Positions 33,161 to 44,965 are shown, counted from the stretch's first letter. The stretch is 64,000 nt of DNA from Peromyscus leucopus (GCF_004664715.2 NC_051075.1:88158709-88222708), one strand, 5' to 3'. Made by a program: numbers and translations. The notes: a model not told the origin generated them from the letters alone.

Positions 33161-34642
33161 CACTGCACTAGGTTTCCACACCACACCCCAAACGTCCTCC
33201 AATTCCAGTCATCTCTCCCCACATTCTCTCCCTCAACCCCATCAGCCCCCTATCTGATCCCCCCACTCCCATCCCCACCCACCCCCAGTCGACCCATAAA
33301 ATCTATTCTATTTCCTTCTACCAGGGAGATCCATGCATCCCCCCTAGACCTCTCTTCTTCACCTAGCCTCTCTGGGTCTATGAATTGTGTAGTCTGATTA
33401 TCATTTACTTAATGGATGATATACACTTATAAGTGAATACATATCATGTTTATCTTTCTGAGTCTGGGTTATCTCCCTCAGGATGATTTTTTTCTAGTTC
33501 CATCCATTTGCTTGCAAATTTAATGATGTTATTTTTTTAACATCTAAGTAACACTCCATTGTGTAAATGTACCACATTTTCTTTATCCATTCTTTGGTTG
33601 AAGGACATCCATATTGTTTCCAGTTTCTGTGTATTATGAACAGAGCAGCAATGAACATGGTTGAGCAAGTGTTCCTGTGGTAGGACAGAGAGTCCTTTGG
33701 GTATATGCCCAAGAGTGGTATAGCTGGGTCTGGAGGTAGATTGATTCCCAACTTTCTGAGGAACCACCATATTGATTTCCAAAGTGGCTGTACGAGTTTG
33801 CACCCCTACCAGTGCAATGGAGGAGTGTTCCCCTTGCTCTGCACCCTCTCCAGCATGAGCTGTCACTTGAGTTTGATTTTAGTCATTCTGACAGGTGTAA
33901 GATGGAATCCCAAAATAGTTTTGATTTGCATTTCCCTGATGGCTAAGAATGTTGAACATTTCTTTAAGTGATTTTCAGCTACTTGGGTTTCCTTTATTAA
34001 GAATTCTCTGTTTAGATCTGTACCGCATTTTTAACTGGATATTTGGCTTTTGGATATCTAGTTTCTTAAATTCTTTATATATTTTGGATATTAGCCCTCT
34101 ATCAGATGTGTAGTTGGTAAAATCTTTTCCCATTCTGTGGGCTGCTGCTCTGACTGAATGACAGTGCCCTTGGCTGTGCAACAGATTTTCAGTTTCGTGA
34201 GGTCCAATTTATTAATTGTTGATCTCAGTGCCTATACTATCCATGTTCTGTTCAGAAAGTCATCTCCTGTGCCAAATGTATGCAAGGCTATTCCCTACTT
34301 TCTCTTTTATCACATTCAGTGTATCTGGTTTTATATTGAAGTCTTTGATCTACTTGGACTTGAGTTTTGGATGGAGTGGTAAGTATGGATCTATTTGCAT
34401 TCTTCTACATGCAGACATCCAGTTTGACCAGCACCATTTGTTGAAGATGATATTTTTTCCAATGTGTATTTCTGGCTTCTTTATCAAAAATCAGGTGTCC
34501 ATATGTGTGTGGATTTCTGTCTTTGTCTTCAATTTGATTCCGTTGATCAATGTGTCTGTTTTTATGCCAATACCATGTGGTTTTTATTACTATGGCTCTA
34601 TAATACAACTTGAAATTGAGAATGGTGAGACATCCAGAAACT
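33161..34642 (-). pseudogene. L1 ORF2 C-terminal half and 3' UTR, antisense
   Basis: The minus strand from about 34,642 down to 33,490 encodes the L1 ORF2p C-terminal part. One open piece (33,494-33,751) reads DPAIPLLGIYPKD, CSTMFIAALFI and EWIKKMWYIYTMECY, diagnostic of the ORF2p C-terminus, which aids target-primed reverse transcription. Neighbouring pieces in other frames give further ORF2p residues, so frameshifts have broken it. The 3' UTR follows at 33,161-33,490, pyrimidine-rich on the plus strand. It is 5' truncated at about 34,642. The plus-strand frame at 34,216-34,653 is its shadow. Confidence 0.93.
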
Positions 34643-35252
34643 TAGTGCAGTAGAAACTTCTTGGAATGTATGAAGGTGATCCTAAGAAGGACTCCTAGAG
34701 ATAGAGGATACAGAGTCTCAGTGGGCCATCTCATGTCTCCAGACAAGACTGCCAATGGCAGGACTAGGTTACATTCAATTGAGTTGTTGGCCAAGGGGAT
34801 CCCATGGAATTCCCCAAACAGCCCATGCTGTTTCTAAGACAAAGGGTTGCTCTCCCCAAACTGGCAGTAGAACCCCATTGCCAAGGACAATACTTGCACA
34901 ACTCATTGAACGTGGAGAAGTTGAGCTGGTACCTACATACAGCCTTCACTTCTACTTTCTAGTCTCTGGTGTGAGAAGGTACTCTGCAGGCTACTAAAAG
35001 AGAATGTGGGCACCAATCCAGCCACAAAACCTTTGGCTGACAATCTATCCTGCCTGCACAATAGCTAAGGCAATGGCAGCACAGAACTTGTGCAAGTAGC
35101 CAAACATGTCTGACTTGACTTAAGGCCCACTCTATGAAAGGGAACCCATATCCAACACTGCTTGGGCAACCTAGAACCAGAGACTAGATAGCCCAGAAAC
35201 CTAGAGTAAAACTAAATACTAAATACTACTAAAACCTAAATACTATTCTCTC

Positions 35253-35304
<52 letters not shown>

Positions 35305-35358
35305 CAGATAGATAGATGATAGATGGATAGATAGATCATGATAGATAGATAGATAGAT

Positions 35359-35440
<82 letters not shown>

Positions 35441-35556
35441 GATAGATAGAGATAGATGTATATATATATAGATTATAGATAGAGATAGATAGATGTATAT
35501 ATATATATAAAGAGAGATAGATAGATAGATGATAGATGATAGATAGATAGATAGAT

Positions 35557-35612
<56 letters not shown>

Positions 35613-35945
35613 TTCTGCTATATCCATAGATCAGTGCCATATATAGTCATTATCAGAGAGGTTTTCTCTGGCAGCAGATGGGAGTAAATGAAAAGACCCA
35701 TACCATAGCCAGAGATTGTGCAGAGAGTCTAAATCAGAGGGCTCCATCAAATTCCTCCCCTCAGGGCTCAGGGAATCCCTGCAGAGATTGTAAGAGCCAA
35801 GGAGAGGACACCAGGAAAACAAGGCCCTCTGACTCAACCAAGCAAAGCACATATACGCTCCCAGAGACTGAAGCAGCAAGCACAGGGCCTACATGGGTCT
35901 GCACCAGGTCCTCATGTATGCATTTAATAAACTATTAAAGGTATT
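34643..35945 (+). repeat. Long L1 3' region (Lx-like), plus strand
   Basis: AGTAGAAACTTCTTGGAATG, CTCAGTGGGCCATCTCATG, GGACTAGGTTACATTCAATT, AAGACAAAGGGTTGCTCTCC, CTCTGGTGTGAGAAGGTACT, GGGCACCAATCCAGCCACAA and CTAGAGTAAAACTAAATAC precede the GATA tract. TATCCATAGATCAGTGCC, GGCAGCAGATGGGAGTAAAT, GGACACCAGGAAAACAAGGC and CTGCACCAGGTCCTCATG follow it. The GATA tract sits where the family normally has an A-rich joint. This element abuts the oppositely oriented L1 on its left. Confidence 0.75.
35254..35611 (+). repeat. (GATA)n tract, about 358 bp
   Basis: A long, imperfect GATA array, interrupted by GATGATAGAT units and by two GATGTATATATATATA inserts near 35,453-35,508. It lies within an L1 3' region. 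The minus-strand frame with repeated LSIY residues is an artefact. Confidence 0.97.
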
Positions 35946-36291
35946 TGGTCAGTGTTTAAATTTATTTTCAATAATACAAAATCCTCTACTGCTGCCATCA
36001 AGCTATGTCTGAAGACATTTTTTTTTTGTTGCTGTTATTACAACTAAGGAATACTATGGGTATTGTCTGTAGATCTCAACATCTAACAAAACACAACACT
36101 CACATGCCTCTCTCAATGACAAAGAATGACAAAATTATCTAGCCCCAAATATCTGTAGAGCAAGATGGAGAAACCTGCAAATGACATAAATTTGTCCAGT
36201 GATTCACTGATTCCTGTCAATTGTCTTTTATAATGGGATAGAGCAGACATTAATACTGGCTTTTGGTCCTTATATTTCTTATGTATGGGCT
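35946..36291. other. Unassigned sequence
   Basis: Nothing recognised between the L1 3' region and the B1 insertion. Confidence 0.4.
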
Positions 36292-36474
36292 CTATTTATG
36301 ATTTTTTTTTTTTTTGGTTTTTCGAGACAGGGTTTCTCTATGTAGCTTTGCTCCTTTCCTGGAACTCACTCGGTAGCCCAGGCTGGCCTCAAACTCACAG
36401 AGATCCGCCTGCCTCTGCCTCCCAAGTGCTGGAATTAAAGGCGTGCGCCACCACCGCCCGGCTATTTATGATTT
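36292..36474 (-). mobile_element. B1 SINE with 13-bp target-site duplication
   Basis: The minus-strand B1 runs from a T tail through TTCGAGACAGGGTTTCTCTA, CCTTTCCTGGAACTCACTCG, GTAGCCCAGGCTGGCC to GCCACCACCGCCCGGC. CTATTTATGATTT flanks it at 36,292-36,304 and 36,462-36,474. The CpG-bearing 5' part (GGCGTGCGCCACCACCGCCC) suggests a young copy. It is a different B1 variant from those at 28.6 and 56.5 kb. Confidence 0.96.
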
Positions 36475-36629
36475 CTTAAAACACAGACTCTACAATTGGG
36501 GTAGAATATATCTAATTGGATTACAGCTCTCTTGATTCAAAGCACATCTCTCCAAAATTATAATCAAGTAAACTTAATTGTTCTGTTTCATTTGTAGAAA
36601 AGACAGGTTGTAGGATATGCATATCTCAT

Positions 36630-36930
36630 TTTTTCATAAATTACCACATTGGCTGTGTGCATTTGAATATAATTACATTCTGTGTCTTAACCAGCATTTG
36701 GCATTCCTGGTCTTCAACGTTTGTCAACCTGGGTATGAGGTAACATTTCATTGTTATTTTTCTAAATACCTTCATGACTTACACAACAATTGAAAATTAT
36801 CAATATTTCACTATCATTCTTGGGTCTTCTTTTATAGATTGCCTATTCAACTCTTCATCCATTTTTCTACTAGTTCTTCTTTTGATATTTCTTCACTAAC
36901 TTAGAGGAATCTTTACAATTTTCTAGAACT
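36630..36930 (-). pseudogene. Old L1 ORF2 C-terminal fragment, antisense
   Basis: ATTACCACATTGGCTGTGTG, CTGGGTATGAGGTAACATTT, CATTGTTATTTTTCTAAATA and TTGGGTCTTCTTTTATAGAT follow the complement of the ORF2 C-terminal region in old mammalian L1 (ACAGTGGCTGTACCA ... GTGAGGTGATATCTCATT). It is strongly diverged. Confidence 0.5.
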
Positions 36931-39394
36931 CAGGTTTTTTTACTTCATGTATTACAGTATAATAGCATTTCATCATGAATAAAATTATATTAATAGAAAA
37001 TTCTATTTCTTAAAAGTTTATTAACTTTGTGAAAGCATAATTATCAAGCATTGTACTTTATCATCTTTTTCTCTTTAGTAAGTAAATTATAATAGCCAAC
37101 TTAAACAAGTATATTTTAAGGAAATGATTATATCTTTAAATTTCCATCAAAATACTATCTGTGATAAGTTGTATCAGTTATTGATTATTTTTATATCATT
37201 CAAAGTGATAATATGTCAACACATAATTGCAAATTGACACAATTTACTGGTGTTTGCTAAAACTGTATTGTGTATTCTGTGGCAACTCTCATTTATTGAT
37301 TCAGTATTTTTTTTAACAATCTGTCTGGTTGCCAACTAATGCTTTATTTACAGAGAATACACTAACATACAAAATAAACCTAGGCTCTACATGTGCAGAA
37401 GGAAGCAAACAATAAATAGGGTAAATATACAAAAGAAATGGATGACTGCAGGACCCTATAAAACCTCACATGGTAACAGTGCTTCAGGATGGCAGATGCT
37501 CACTGGACAAAACTAACATTTAATGGTGTTTAAATGGTGCTTAAAGGCTGGAACTTTTCATCAACCCAAACTTTGGCAACTGAAACTTTAATCCAATCTT
37601 GTGGTCAATATTTTGACCAACCATATCTTCATAATAAGAACAAAATCAAACTCCAGGTTTGAACTTTAGTGACGCTCCTAGATTTAACCCTCTGATCTCC
37701 TGAGAGAAGAAATGGCCTCATAGAAAGGACATGATAACTATTGTGTCTCTTCCTGCCCCAAAACTCACACAAGCTCTAATCGACCCTATTTGCACCTTCC
37801 ATTGGCTGGTCCTAACCTCCTTTGTACTAGAACTCTAATGGCAAATGTGAGTTCTATGAGCAGATTGTCAATCCAGAGAAAAGAGGGGAATCCCTCACTT
37901 TAAAGCTTGTCAGAAGTCCAAATGTGTTCGATATCTGAAGTGAGGATGGTCTTATCCTCAGAACTATTTGCCCTTCATACAAAGGTCTGCGTCAACTCTG
38001 AGTCATTATTATGTGTAAGTGAAACACATAAGGGGCCATCAATTTTATTATTCAAGTCTTTCCATGTGATATTCATGTATCACCTCAAGTCAGTCTTAAA
38101 GTTACAAAACAAAACAATCCTCCTGTCTATGAATACTGAGGACTAGTCGTACTAAAATCATAGTGACTTCTACTGAAGTAACTTTTCCAAAGGCCTTTTT
38201 CATATTCACATAAATATTTAAAGAGGAAACTCATGGGCAAGTTCTTCCTATAGCTAATAGAAAAGTGGCAGGTATCCAGTGACCATGAACAGTGTGAGTA
38301 GTTAATATGGGTGCTTCAGAACAAAACCTACCTTTTAAGTTATCATATTTCATTGCTTATACATCCTCTGGCACTGGTGTGTGCCTTGACTTCAAATTTT
38401 TTTCAGATATCTATCTCCAAAATGAAAATGTAAAGGTTTAGAAAGAAATATTGGAAAAATAAATTCATATGTAAACAATATGTCTACAGGGCTGTTACAC
38501 AACTCGAGTTATAATGCAAGCAATGTTTTTAAGTATTCTTACATTCTGAAGATGATGTTTCTGGATTTCAGAAGCCAGGGATTTGTTTATAATAGTCATG
38601 GCCTCACTAGACCAAATCCTTAGCCTGTGAACTGAAGTTAAAAACAAAACAAAAAAAAGCAAGGTTTAAATTACCATTCAGATTGCTAGTGCAATTTTTT
38701 TTATTTCTTAAAGCGTAATGATACTAGAAATGTGTAAAGCCAACAAAAACAAATGAAAACCACCATGACTAACAAAAACACTAAAATAAAACCCAAGCAT
38801 TTGACTGTATTCTTTGAGCTCTATGTCACACCTACGTAGAGCAACACTGAAATCGTCTGAAGTTGATTTTGTGGTAAAGTAAGGGGTTACAAGAGAATGC
38901 CGTCTGTGTTAGACTCTCTCTGCTCTCTCTTAAGACACAACGGAGAAAACTCCTTGTATTGAAAATAAAAAAAGGGAAAGGAGCTGTCGTTAGACTTAAC
39001 GTTCTAGGCATAAAACTGCCAGAAAAAGTAGCAGAATTACACCTGCTGTCTGTAAACTTCCTATGGTGGGAGAAAAAAAAAAGATTGGATGGTTAATAAT
39101 AACTTCAGGGAATTTCCACCTTGTTATTCCATAAAATTAATTCACATCAAGAGTCTTTATCCCCTCGTAAGTCATAAGGAGTGTGTTGGTTTTGTATCTA
39201 AATGGTGTTAGACTATTTTACAAACTCTGGAACCTTAGTAATTCCTTCCCTCTGTTTTTGTTTTCAACGACTGCATTTGAACCAAACCATCATAACTTCC
39301 TGTGTATTATTACCTTGGCTAGAAGCTATGAAGCTCTGGACATCTCCATTATGAAAACATATTACTTCACAGCCATGCTAAAAGTTTCCTCGGC
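36931..39394. other. Long unassigned, repeat-poor stretch
   Basis: About 2.5 kb in which I recognise no repeat or gene. Together with the next entries it is one of the longest repeat-poor intervals and may contain unique ancestral sequence. Open frames are short and without domains. Confidence 0.4.
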
Positions 39395-39688
39395 CTAGAT
39401 GCTTCCGAAGTCTCTTCTCGTCCAAAATTGAACTGTGAGCTGCTTAGCCCCATCCTTCACAACTGCCTGTTTGTACCCTTGCATTATACTCTTTCCATTC
39501 GGATGCCAAGCAGCATCTGCGGTAAATTCACGAGTGAGTGTGCGTAGATTAGTTTGCAACTTGGAATTTTTCTTAATTAACAATTGCACATAATTTTTCA
39601 AACTCCCTGATATTTGTTTAGAGATGTATAATTCCCCAGATAATATAGGTGAGTAATGATCCGGGAGGAAGTCTGAAATTAACTTCAT
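39395..39688 (-). other. Anonymous 97-codon open frame, unrecognised
   Basis: An ATG-started frame of 97 codons on the minus strand ends at TAG. It contains SLKNYVQLLIKKNSKLQTN and AAWHPNGKSIMQGYKQ; I recognise no family. About eight CpGs fall in the 300 bp, a high count for this window. There is no poly-A, splice site pair or promoter that I can support. It might be a retrocopy fragment, a conserved non-coding element or chance. I do not call it a gene. Confidence 0.15.
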
Positions 39689-39904
39689 AGTGTGAAGCTT
39701 ACAGATAATAGTGGCCTACATGTTTAAAAAAAACCAAAGTTTGCTCAAAAACACCAGTCTCGGCTAGATGTGTCTTTTAGTTATAGAGCCTATGATGTGG
39801 AGATTTTGGACTTTTATCTACCTTTAGAATAAAAGTGAATTTAAAAATTAGATGATGAAAAATCTACATCACTTAATCTTTTTTATAGCCTAGGAATCTG
39901 TTTG

Positions 39905-40220
39905 ACTTTTTTAAAATTAAATATAAAGACATTTCCCCCTTCTCTTTCCACCATCTAATCATTTCCATGTCCTCCACCTCCCTCATCTCTTAAATTATGT
40001 TTCTTTGTATATATATTTTTCTTTTAATATGTATTTTGTATGTATGTATGTATAACTGTATAAATACTATCTGATGAGTCTTAGTGATATATATATGTAT
40101 ATACACATACATACATATAGTCATATATGTATATGATTTCAGGGCTGGCCACTTGATATTGGACAACCAATTGAGGAGCTCATCCCTGGGGAAGATTAAT
40201 TCTTCAGTGGCCTGTAGGTT
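39905..40220 (-). repeat. L1 3' end, antisense
   Basis: A T-rich start (TTTTTTAAAATTAAATATAA) is followed by CCACCTCCCTCATC, a TATATATA/GTATGTATGTAT stretch, TTTCAGGGCTGGCCACTTGA and GGACAACCAATTGAGGAGC, the reverse complement of an L1 3' end also seen at 41.2 kb. Confidence 0.75.
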
Positions 40221-40306
40221 TTTTTATGTGAAGTACTGCTTCCAATACTCTATTTAGAATTGGTCTTCCTGACAGGATTTTTTTAGCCTGTTTGGATCAT
40301 AGACAG

Positions 40307-40307
<1 letters not shown>

Positions 40308-40360
<53 letters not shown>
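40308..40360 (+). repeat. (TC)n microsatellite
   Basis: About 26 TC units with one TTT interruption near the 3' end. Confidence 0.97.
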
Positions 40361-40370
40361 AACTTCATCA

Positions 40371-40460
40371 GATACTTTTGCTGAATGCAGTTGTCTAGGT
40401 TGGCAATGGTCTTTTAGAATGTGGAGTGCATTGCTCCAGGCTTTCCATTTGATGTGTGTC
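40371..40460 (-). repeat. Possible antisense L1 fragment
   Basis: ACTTTTGCTGAATGCAG, CTAGGTTGGCAATGGTC and GTGCATTGCTCCAGGC resemble a stretch of antisense L1 common in mammals. Short and weak. Confidence 0.35.
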
Positions 40461-41184
40461 TGATGTGAGAGTCTAACCTACCTTAGATTGGGCCAGTGCA
40501 GGAGCTTCATGAGCAGAGATGGACCAGGTAAAGCTGACGAATGAACTGCTTAATTGGATCCCGAGTGGAGGGGGTGGACGTCTGTTGGGAGTGCTCACTA
40601 GGCCAATCTGGTTCATGAGCCAGCAAACGATTTGACTTTGTAAAGAACACAGTACGTACAATTTTAGTTTTCTTTTCTTTTAATTTTGTTTGTTTGGAGG
40701 GTTGAAAATACAGGAAAGTTTGGCATTTATTGTGCTTTTAGAAAGAAATATTAGATATTGGTGACAAGAAATAACATAGAACATACAAGATGTAAAATAG
40801 CCTACTACATAAGTTCAAACTTAGCAGTAGTTGATTATAATACTCTGTGCCGATAATGAGCCAATGAATGTCGGTCTGGTCCCCTGTGTAATCTGCATAC
40901 TTTAGTAAACATGTTGCTGTCATCACCACCACTCTATACACAGGTGGACCGAAACACAGTGACATCAGACACATTGCCTTTGACAAACAGAAGGTAAATG
41001 GCAGAAGTGACTTGAAATCCAGCATTTTTCTCCAGGGTCTGGGACCTCCAAAGTGTTGTTTCCATTCTTGTCATTATTACAATTTTTTTAGAGTAATAGC
41101 CCTGAGATAATCAATTTATGAAGTAGGATGAAAAAAATTTATAGAGAGAATTGAGGTATGCCATACATGCAATTTCCTTGTTTG
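40461..41184. other. Unassigned stretch
   Basis: No gene or repeat recognised; minus-strand frames here show no domain. Confidence 0.4.
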
Positions 41185-41545
41185 GCTTGTATTTTTTAAT
41201 TATTTCTTTTATGATCATTTTAGATTATCATATGATTACATCATTTTCCTTTCCCTTTCCTTCCTCCAACCCCTCCCATACACCTCTCCTGCTCTCTTTT
41301 AAAGTTGTGGCCTCAATTTCATTAATTGTTTTTACACACATAAAAACATGTGCATGTGTAAAAATTCCTAAATGCATGAATGCAACCTCAGTCTGTGCAA
41401 TGTGACTTGTATGTACGTTTTCAGGGCTGACCATTGGGTACTGAATAACCAATTGGAGTGTTCGTGTTACATAAGCATGTCTGTCCCTGTCCTTGCTCAG
41501 CTCATGTACAGACAGTCATGTTGATGAGACTTTAAACTTTTTAAA
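41185..41545 (-). repeat. L1 3' end, antisense
   Basis: GATTACATCATTTTCCTTTC, CCTCCAACCCCTCCCATAC (complement of the terminal purine tract), then GTGGCCTCAATTTCATTAAT, TTTTCAGGGCTGACCATTGG, ATAACCAATTGGAGTG and CAGTCATGTTGATGAGAC. It is the same 3' family as the terminus of the HAL1-like element at 48.1-48.5 kb. Confidence 0.82.
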
Positions 41546-41604
41546 TTACATCTTATAAGATCTTAGATGTTTGATACTTATGTTGACATGTTAGTTTGAA
41601 CAAC

Positions 41605-41730
41605 GACTCTCCTGCTTTACTACTTAAATTATTGTATCAACCTGAGATCTAATTCTCATATATAAAATGACTTACCTGTCAGGCTAATTGTGAATATTAG
41701 TTAATGTATGGGAAATGTCTGCAAGGGAAT
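41605..41730 (-). repeat. MIR SINE relic, minus strand
   Basis: TCTAATTCTCATATATAAAA, TGACTTACCTGTCAGGC, TAATTGTGAATATTAG and TTAATGTATGGGAAATG follow reverse-complement MIR order (TCATCTGTAAAATGG ... ACCTACCTC ... GTGAGGATTAAATGA ... ATGTAAAGC). Confidence 0.62.
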
Positions 41731-42764
41731 ATACACTCATCAATATGGTTGCTGTGTGGCAGTGATAGAAGTTGTCATATTCATTTTCCACTTATTCTCT
41801 GTTCTTTGGCCCTAATTCAAACAGAGAAGACCAGAAAGTCGCTAAAATGGCCTGGTGACTTGGGACTTGAGAAGACCAAAAAAAAGGGAAGAACATATAT
41901 AAATCTCAGTGGTGGGAGTGAGGAACAGTAGTGACTGGGCAGGTAGAAAGCACCAGGTTAGAGGGTCTTGTCACAGTCTGAAGGAGTTCTGGCCACTATT
42001 AAAGATCTTTATCAAAAGCGTACATGTCTGTGCACTACATATTTTTTTACATGGCTGCAGTGAAAATATACATAAGGCTAGATTGGTTATCTACCACTGA
42101 TTTAGTAGGTTCTGCAGTGTTTAGGCAACAGCAGTTTTTGTCTTGGTATAAGAAAAAACTATGGAGAACAAAGAGATGCTTGGTGTAGCTCCTCAGTGTG
42201 CTTAATACGTTCTGGTCCCAGGAAATGTGCCTTAACAAGCACTTTTGACTCTCCTGCAGCCTCAATTCTGCCTAAATCAGTAGCATCTATTGGCCATCGC
42301 CATTGAGGCCTGTTCTCATTAAACACACTTGTGAACTTTTACAAGGCATCATATTTCATTAAACTTATGCCAAAGAGCCCTTACAAAGGGACCTTTGAAA
42401 GAGAGGTTAACACTGAACTATAGAATGAACAGTGAAGAGAGTCTCATGTCCAAATGTACTCACTATCATGTAAACAATTAGGAGAATTTCAAAAATAGTA
42501 AAATGACTTTTTAAATACTTGATATATTTTTTTAATTCTCCTGGAAAATTTATTCATTGTATAAATATTTATACAATTGAATTTGGTGAAAGTCTGCTCT
42601 ATGCATATTTCTATGACTGACAGTGGAAGGCTAACCCATATTTGCTAACATAATATAGCACTAAAATCATCATTTTGTGTTGCTAGGGACCAGCCTATGT
42701 ATTTTACAAAGGACTCATTTTGAGTTATAGCAGGTATCTATTGTAATCACAGCCTTTACATATC
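41731..42764. other. Unassigned stretch
   Basis: About 1 kb with no recognised gene or repeat. Confidence 0.4.
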
Positions 42765-42895
42765 ATTTAGGGAGCTGCAGTTTACTTATCTAGAAATGAA
42801 CATTATAATGTTCACTTCAAATAGCAGAGACTGGGGTAAATAATATATAGTAATTGTTCAAGGTAGAGTCTAACACAATAGGAATTAGAAAACCA
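42765..42895 (-). repeat. Probable MIR SINE relic, minus strand
   Basis: GCTGCAGTTTACTTATCTAG, AAATGAACATTATAATG, GGGGTAAATAATATATAGT and GTAGAGTCTAACACAATAG fit reverse-complement MIR (CAGTTTCCTTATCTG ... GGATAATAATAG ... TGCCTGGCACATAG) loosely. Confidence 0.5.
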
Positions 42896-44844
42896 AACAC
42901 ATAGTTGAAAGCAACACTTCGTCTGTCTTCACTGTTGATCCTCTAGAGCTCTTAGCTTGACATGTTGTTGGATGCAGGGTTTAGAAGAGATTTGTTAGAA
43001 GTGGTAAGAAACATGGATGGAGCATGCAGCACATCTTAGGAGTGTGTCCCAACTGAGAGCTCATCCACGTCTGGGGAAAATTGTATGTATAAATGAATAA
43101 CATTGAAAACTTACATATTTAAGATTTCCAGTGAATCTGCAATCATTATAATCCCTTCGAGCATTAGTCTAGTCTCACATGTGGCAGCTCTTAAATAAAG
43201 ATTTTTAGTGAAAATTTATTTAATGATAAGAGGGTCAAATTTTTCAGTGACAGGAAGGATTCACAGAAAGACACACTCTTAAAAAATATGCCTTAACATT
43301 TAGAGTCAGGACTTGATGCTTGAAAAGGGGGCAAAGATGACTCAAAACCAGTAGATTCATTTACTTTTAGCCAATTATAATGACTATCACATGAAGGTTG
43401 TTTACATTGCTGCACGACCCACATGCATCAGCACCAAGTTAATGTGCAAACCATGACCCAAATGATAGCTTTTATAAATCCCCACTGCTGTGAGATAGCA
43501 AAGTCCACTGCCCCGGCCTTCCTTCCTGGAATAACCTTTGATCTTCACAACAACAGTAAAAATAATTACTGACTTTGGCCAAGCCAGGATTAGTCATTTC
43601 TTGTGAGTAGCTGCACACAGCTGGAGCCAGATGTGCGGGTCTCCCTGTACAGATCCTTGAGCCTTTAGATCACGCTTGTCATTCGTTTATCAGAGGCCAA
43701 ATGTTTTTCTTTGTGAATGTGTGTAAAACAGTCTCAGAATTTCAAACAATAACAAATCAGGGATGATCAGACTGAGATGCACAGAAAGGAAATCTCCCAT
43801 CTTCGTAAATCAAACAGTGGCATCGACAAAAAAAGAAATCTAAAAGCTGCACAGACACATGCACGTTAGTATACATTTTCAATAATTCGTCCAAGAAAGG
43901 AATAATATTCGAGGAGGAATATGCTCAAAGTTTCAGCAAGAAAAGGGTGACTATTATTAGAAATGACAAGAGGCTGGTAGGCCCACAACTTTGGGTAAAC
44001 ATGCCCTGATTTGGGCTTGAACTTGTCACACAGGGCCAATGGCCAGAGGCACTAAGTGTGAGCCTTTGTCTTAAGCTGTCAGGCCTTTTTCTCAGATCAG
44101 GGATGTAAGGAAAAAGCCACAAGTCGACCATTTTCAATATCTATTTGTGATCCCTCTCCCTATCTGTCTACCATCAAGGATCTTTCTAACTCCTAATTCC
44201 ACCACAGTACTAGCAAACACCTAATATTTGCTTTTAAAGCCAGAATAATTTAATCTGTCAGTCATCATAACTGTTTCTCATGTTTTCTTATTTTGACAAA
44301 GTCTATAAACCAAAGCGGAGGTTTCTTGTCCTCTTCAGTTATGTAGTCTTTCAGGTTGGTTTGATTTGGTTTTCCTGTTGGATTGGAAGGCATTTCTCAT
44401 ACACACAAAACCTGGGTGATGTCGGTTGGGCCCTTCTTATCTTTTCCCCCTCTTGGGCAAGGTTAAGTGTGTAAACATAAGAACACTTCAGTTTAGCAGG
44501 TAACTGAGTGAATTTACAGGGAGAACCATGGGAGTCACCTTACTCTCAGGGTATCTTAGAACTCCTCCTAAGCAGGAGGAAGGCATTATATATTCAGTTC
44601 TCATTGGAAGAAGGCGTGAATGTGGACTCTCACAGCTATGTGGAAAAGTCTCATTCTAGCCAGATGCTCCGTAAGCATTGAAAATGCAAAAGAAACTTAA
44701 GTTCAGTTATTACGCATGGGTTGTGCCTGGTTTTAAATGGATTCAGATATACAATGTTTTTTGTTACTATTTTGTTAATACTTTCTCAAAATATCAGATG
44801 TAGTAACATATATATATGACACAAACATCTGAAATGATTAAAGT
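42896..44844. other. Long unassigned, repeat-poor stretch
   Basis: Nearly 2 kb with no recognised gene or repeat. Open frames are short. Confidence 0.4.
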
Positions 44845-44965
44845 ATCAGGATAACTGGTTACAGACCAGCCTGAACTACATAACTTTTTATAGGCTAGCC
44901 TGGGCTACATAACTAGTTACAGGCCAGTCTGGGATAATGTAGTGAAAATTCAGCTCAAATAAATT
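44845..44965 (+). repeat. B1-derived block with three 29-bp units
   Basis: Three units of exactly 29 bp follow one another: 44,854-44,882, 44,883-44,911 and 44,912-44,940. They centre on GACCAGCCTGAACTACATA, GGCTAGCCTGGGCTACATA and GGCCAGTCTGGGATAATGTA. Each corresponds to the B1 internal segment GGCCAGCCTGGGCTACA. Rodent B1 is known to carry a 29-bp internal duplication; here there are three copies. The B1 head is not recognisable upstream. Confidence 0.75.

Noticed and set aside
34216..34653. 145-codon plus-strand frame
   Set aside because: Antisense shadow of the L1 ORF2 C-terminal remnant on the minus strand.
35229..35627. 132-codon minus-strand frame of repeated LSIY
   Set aside because: Translation of the GATA tetranucleotide array.
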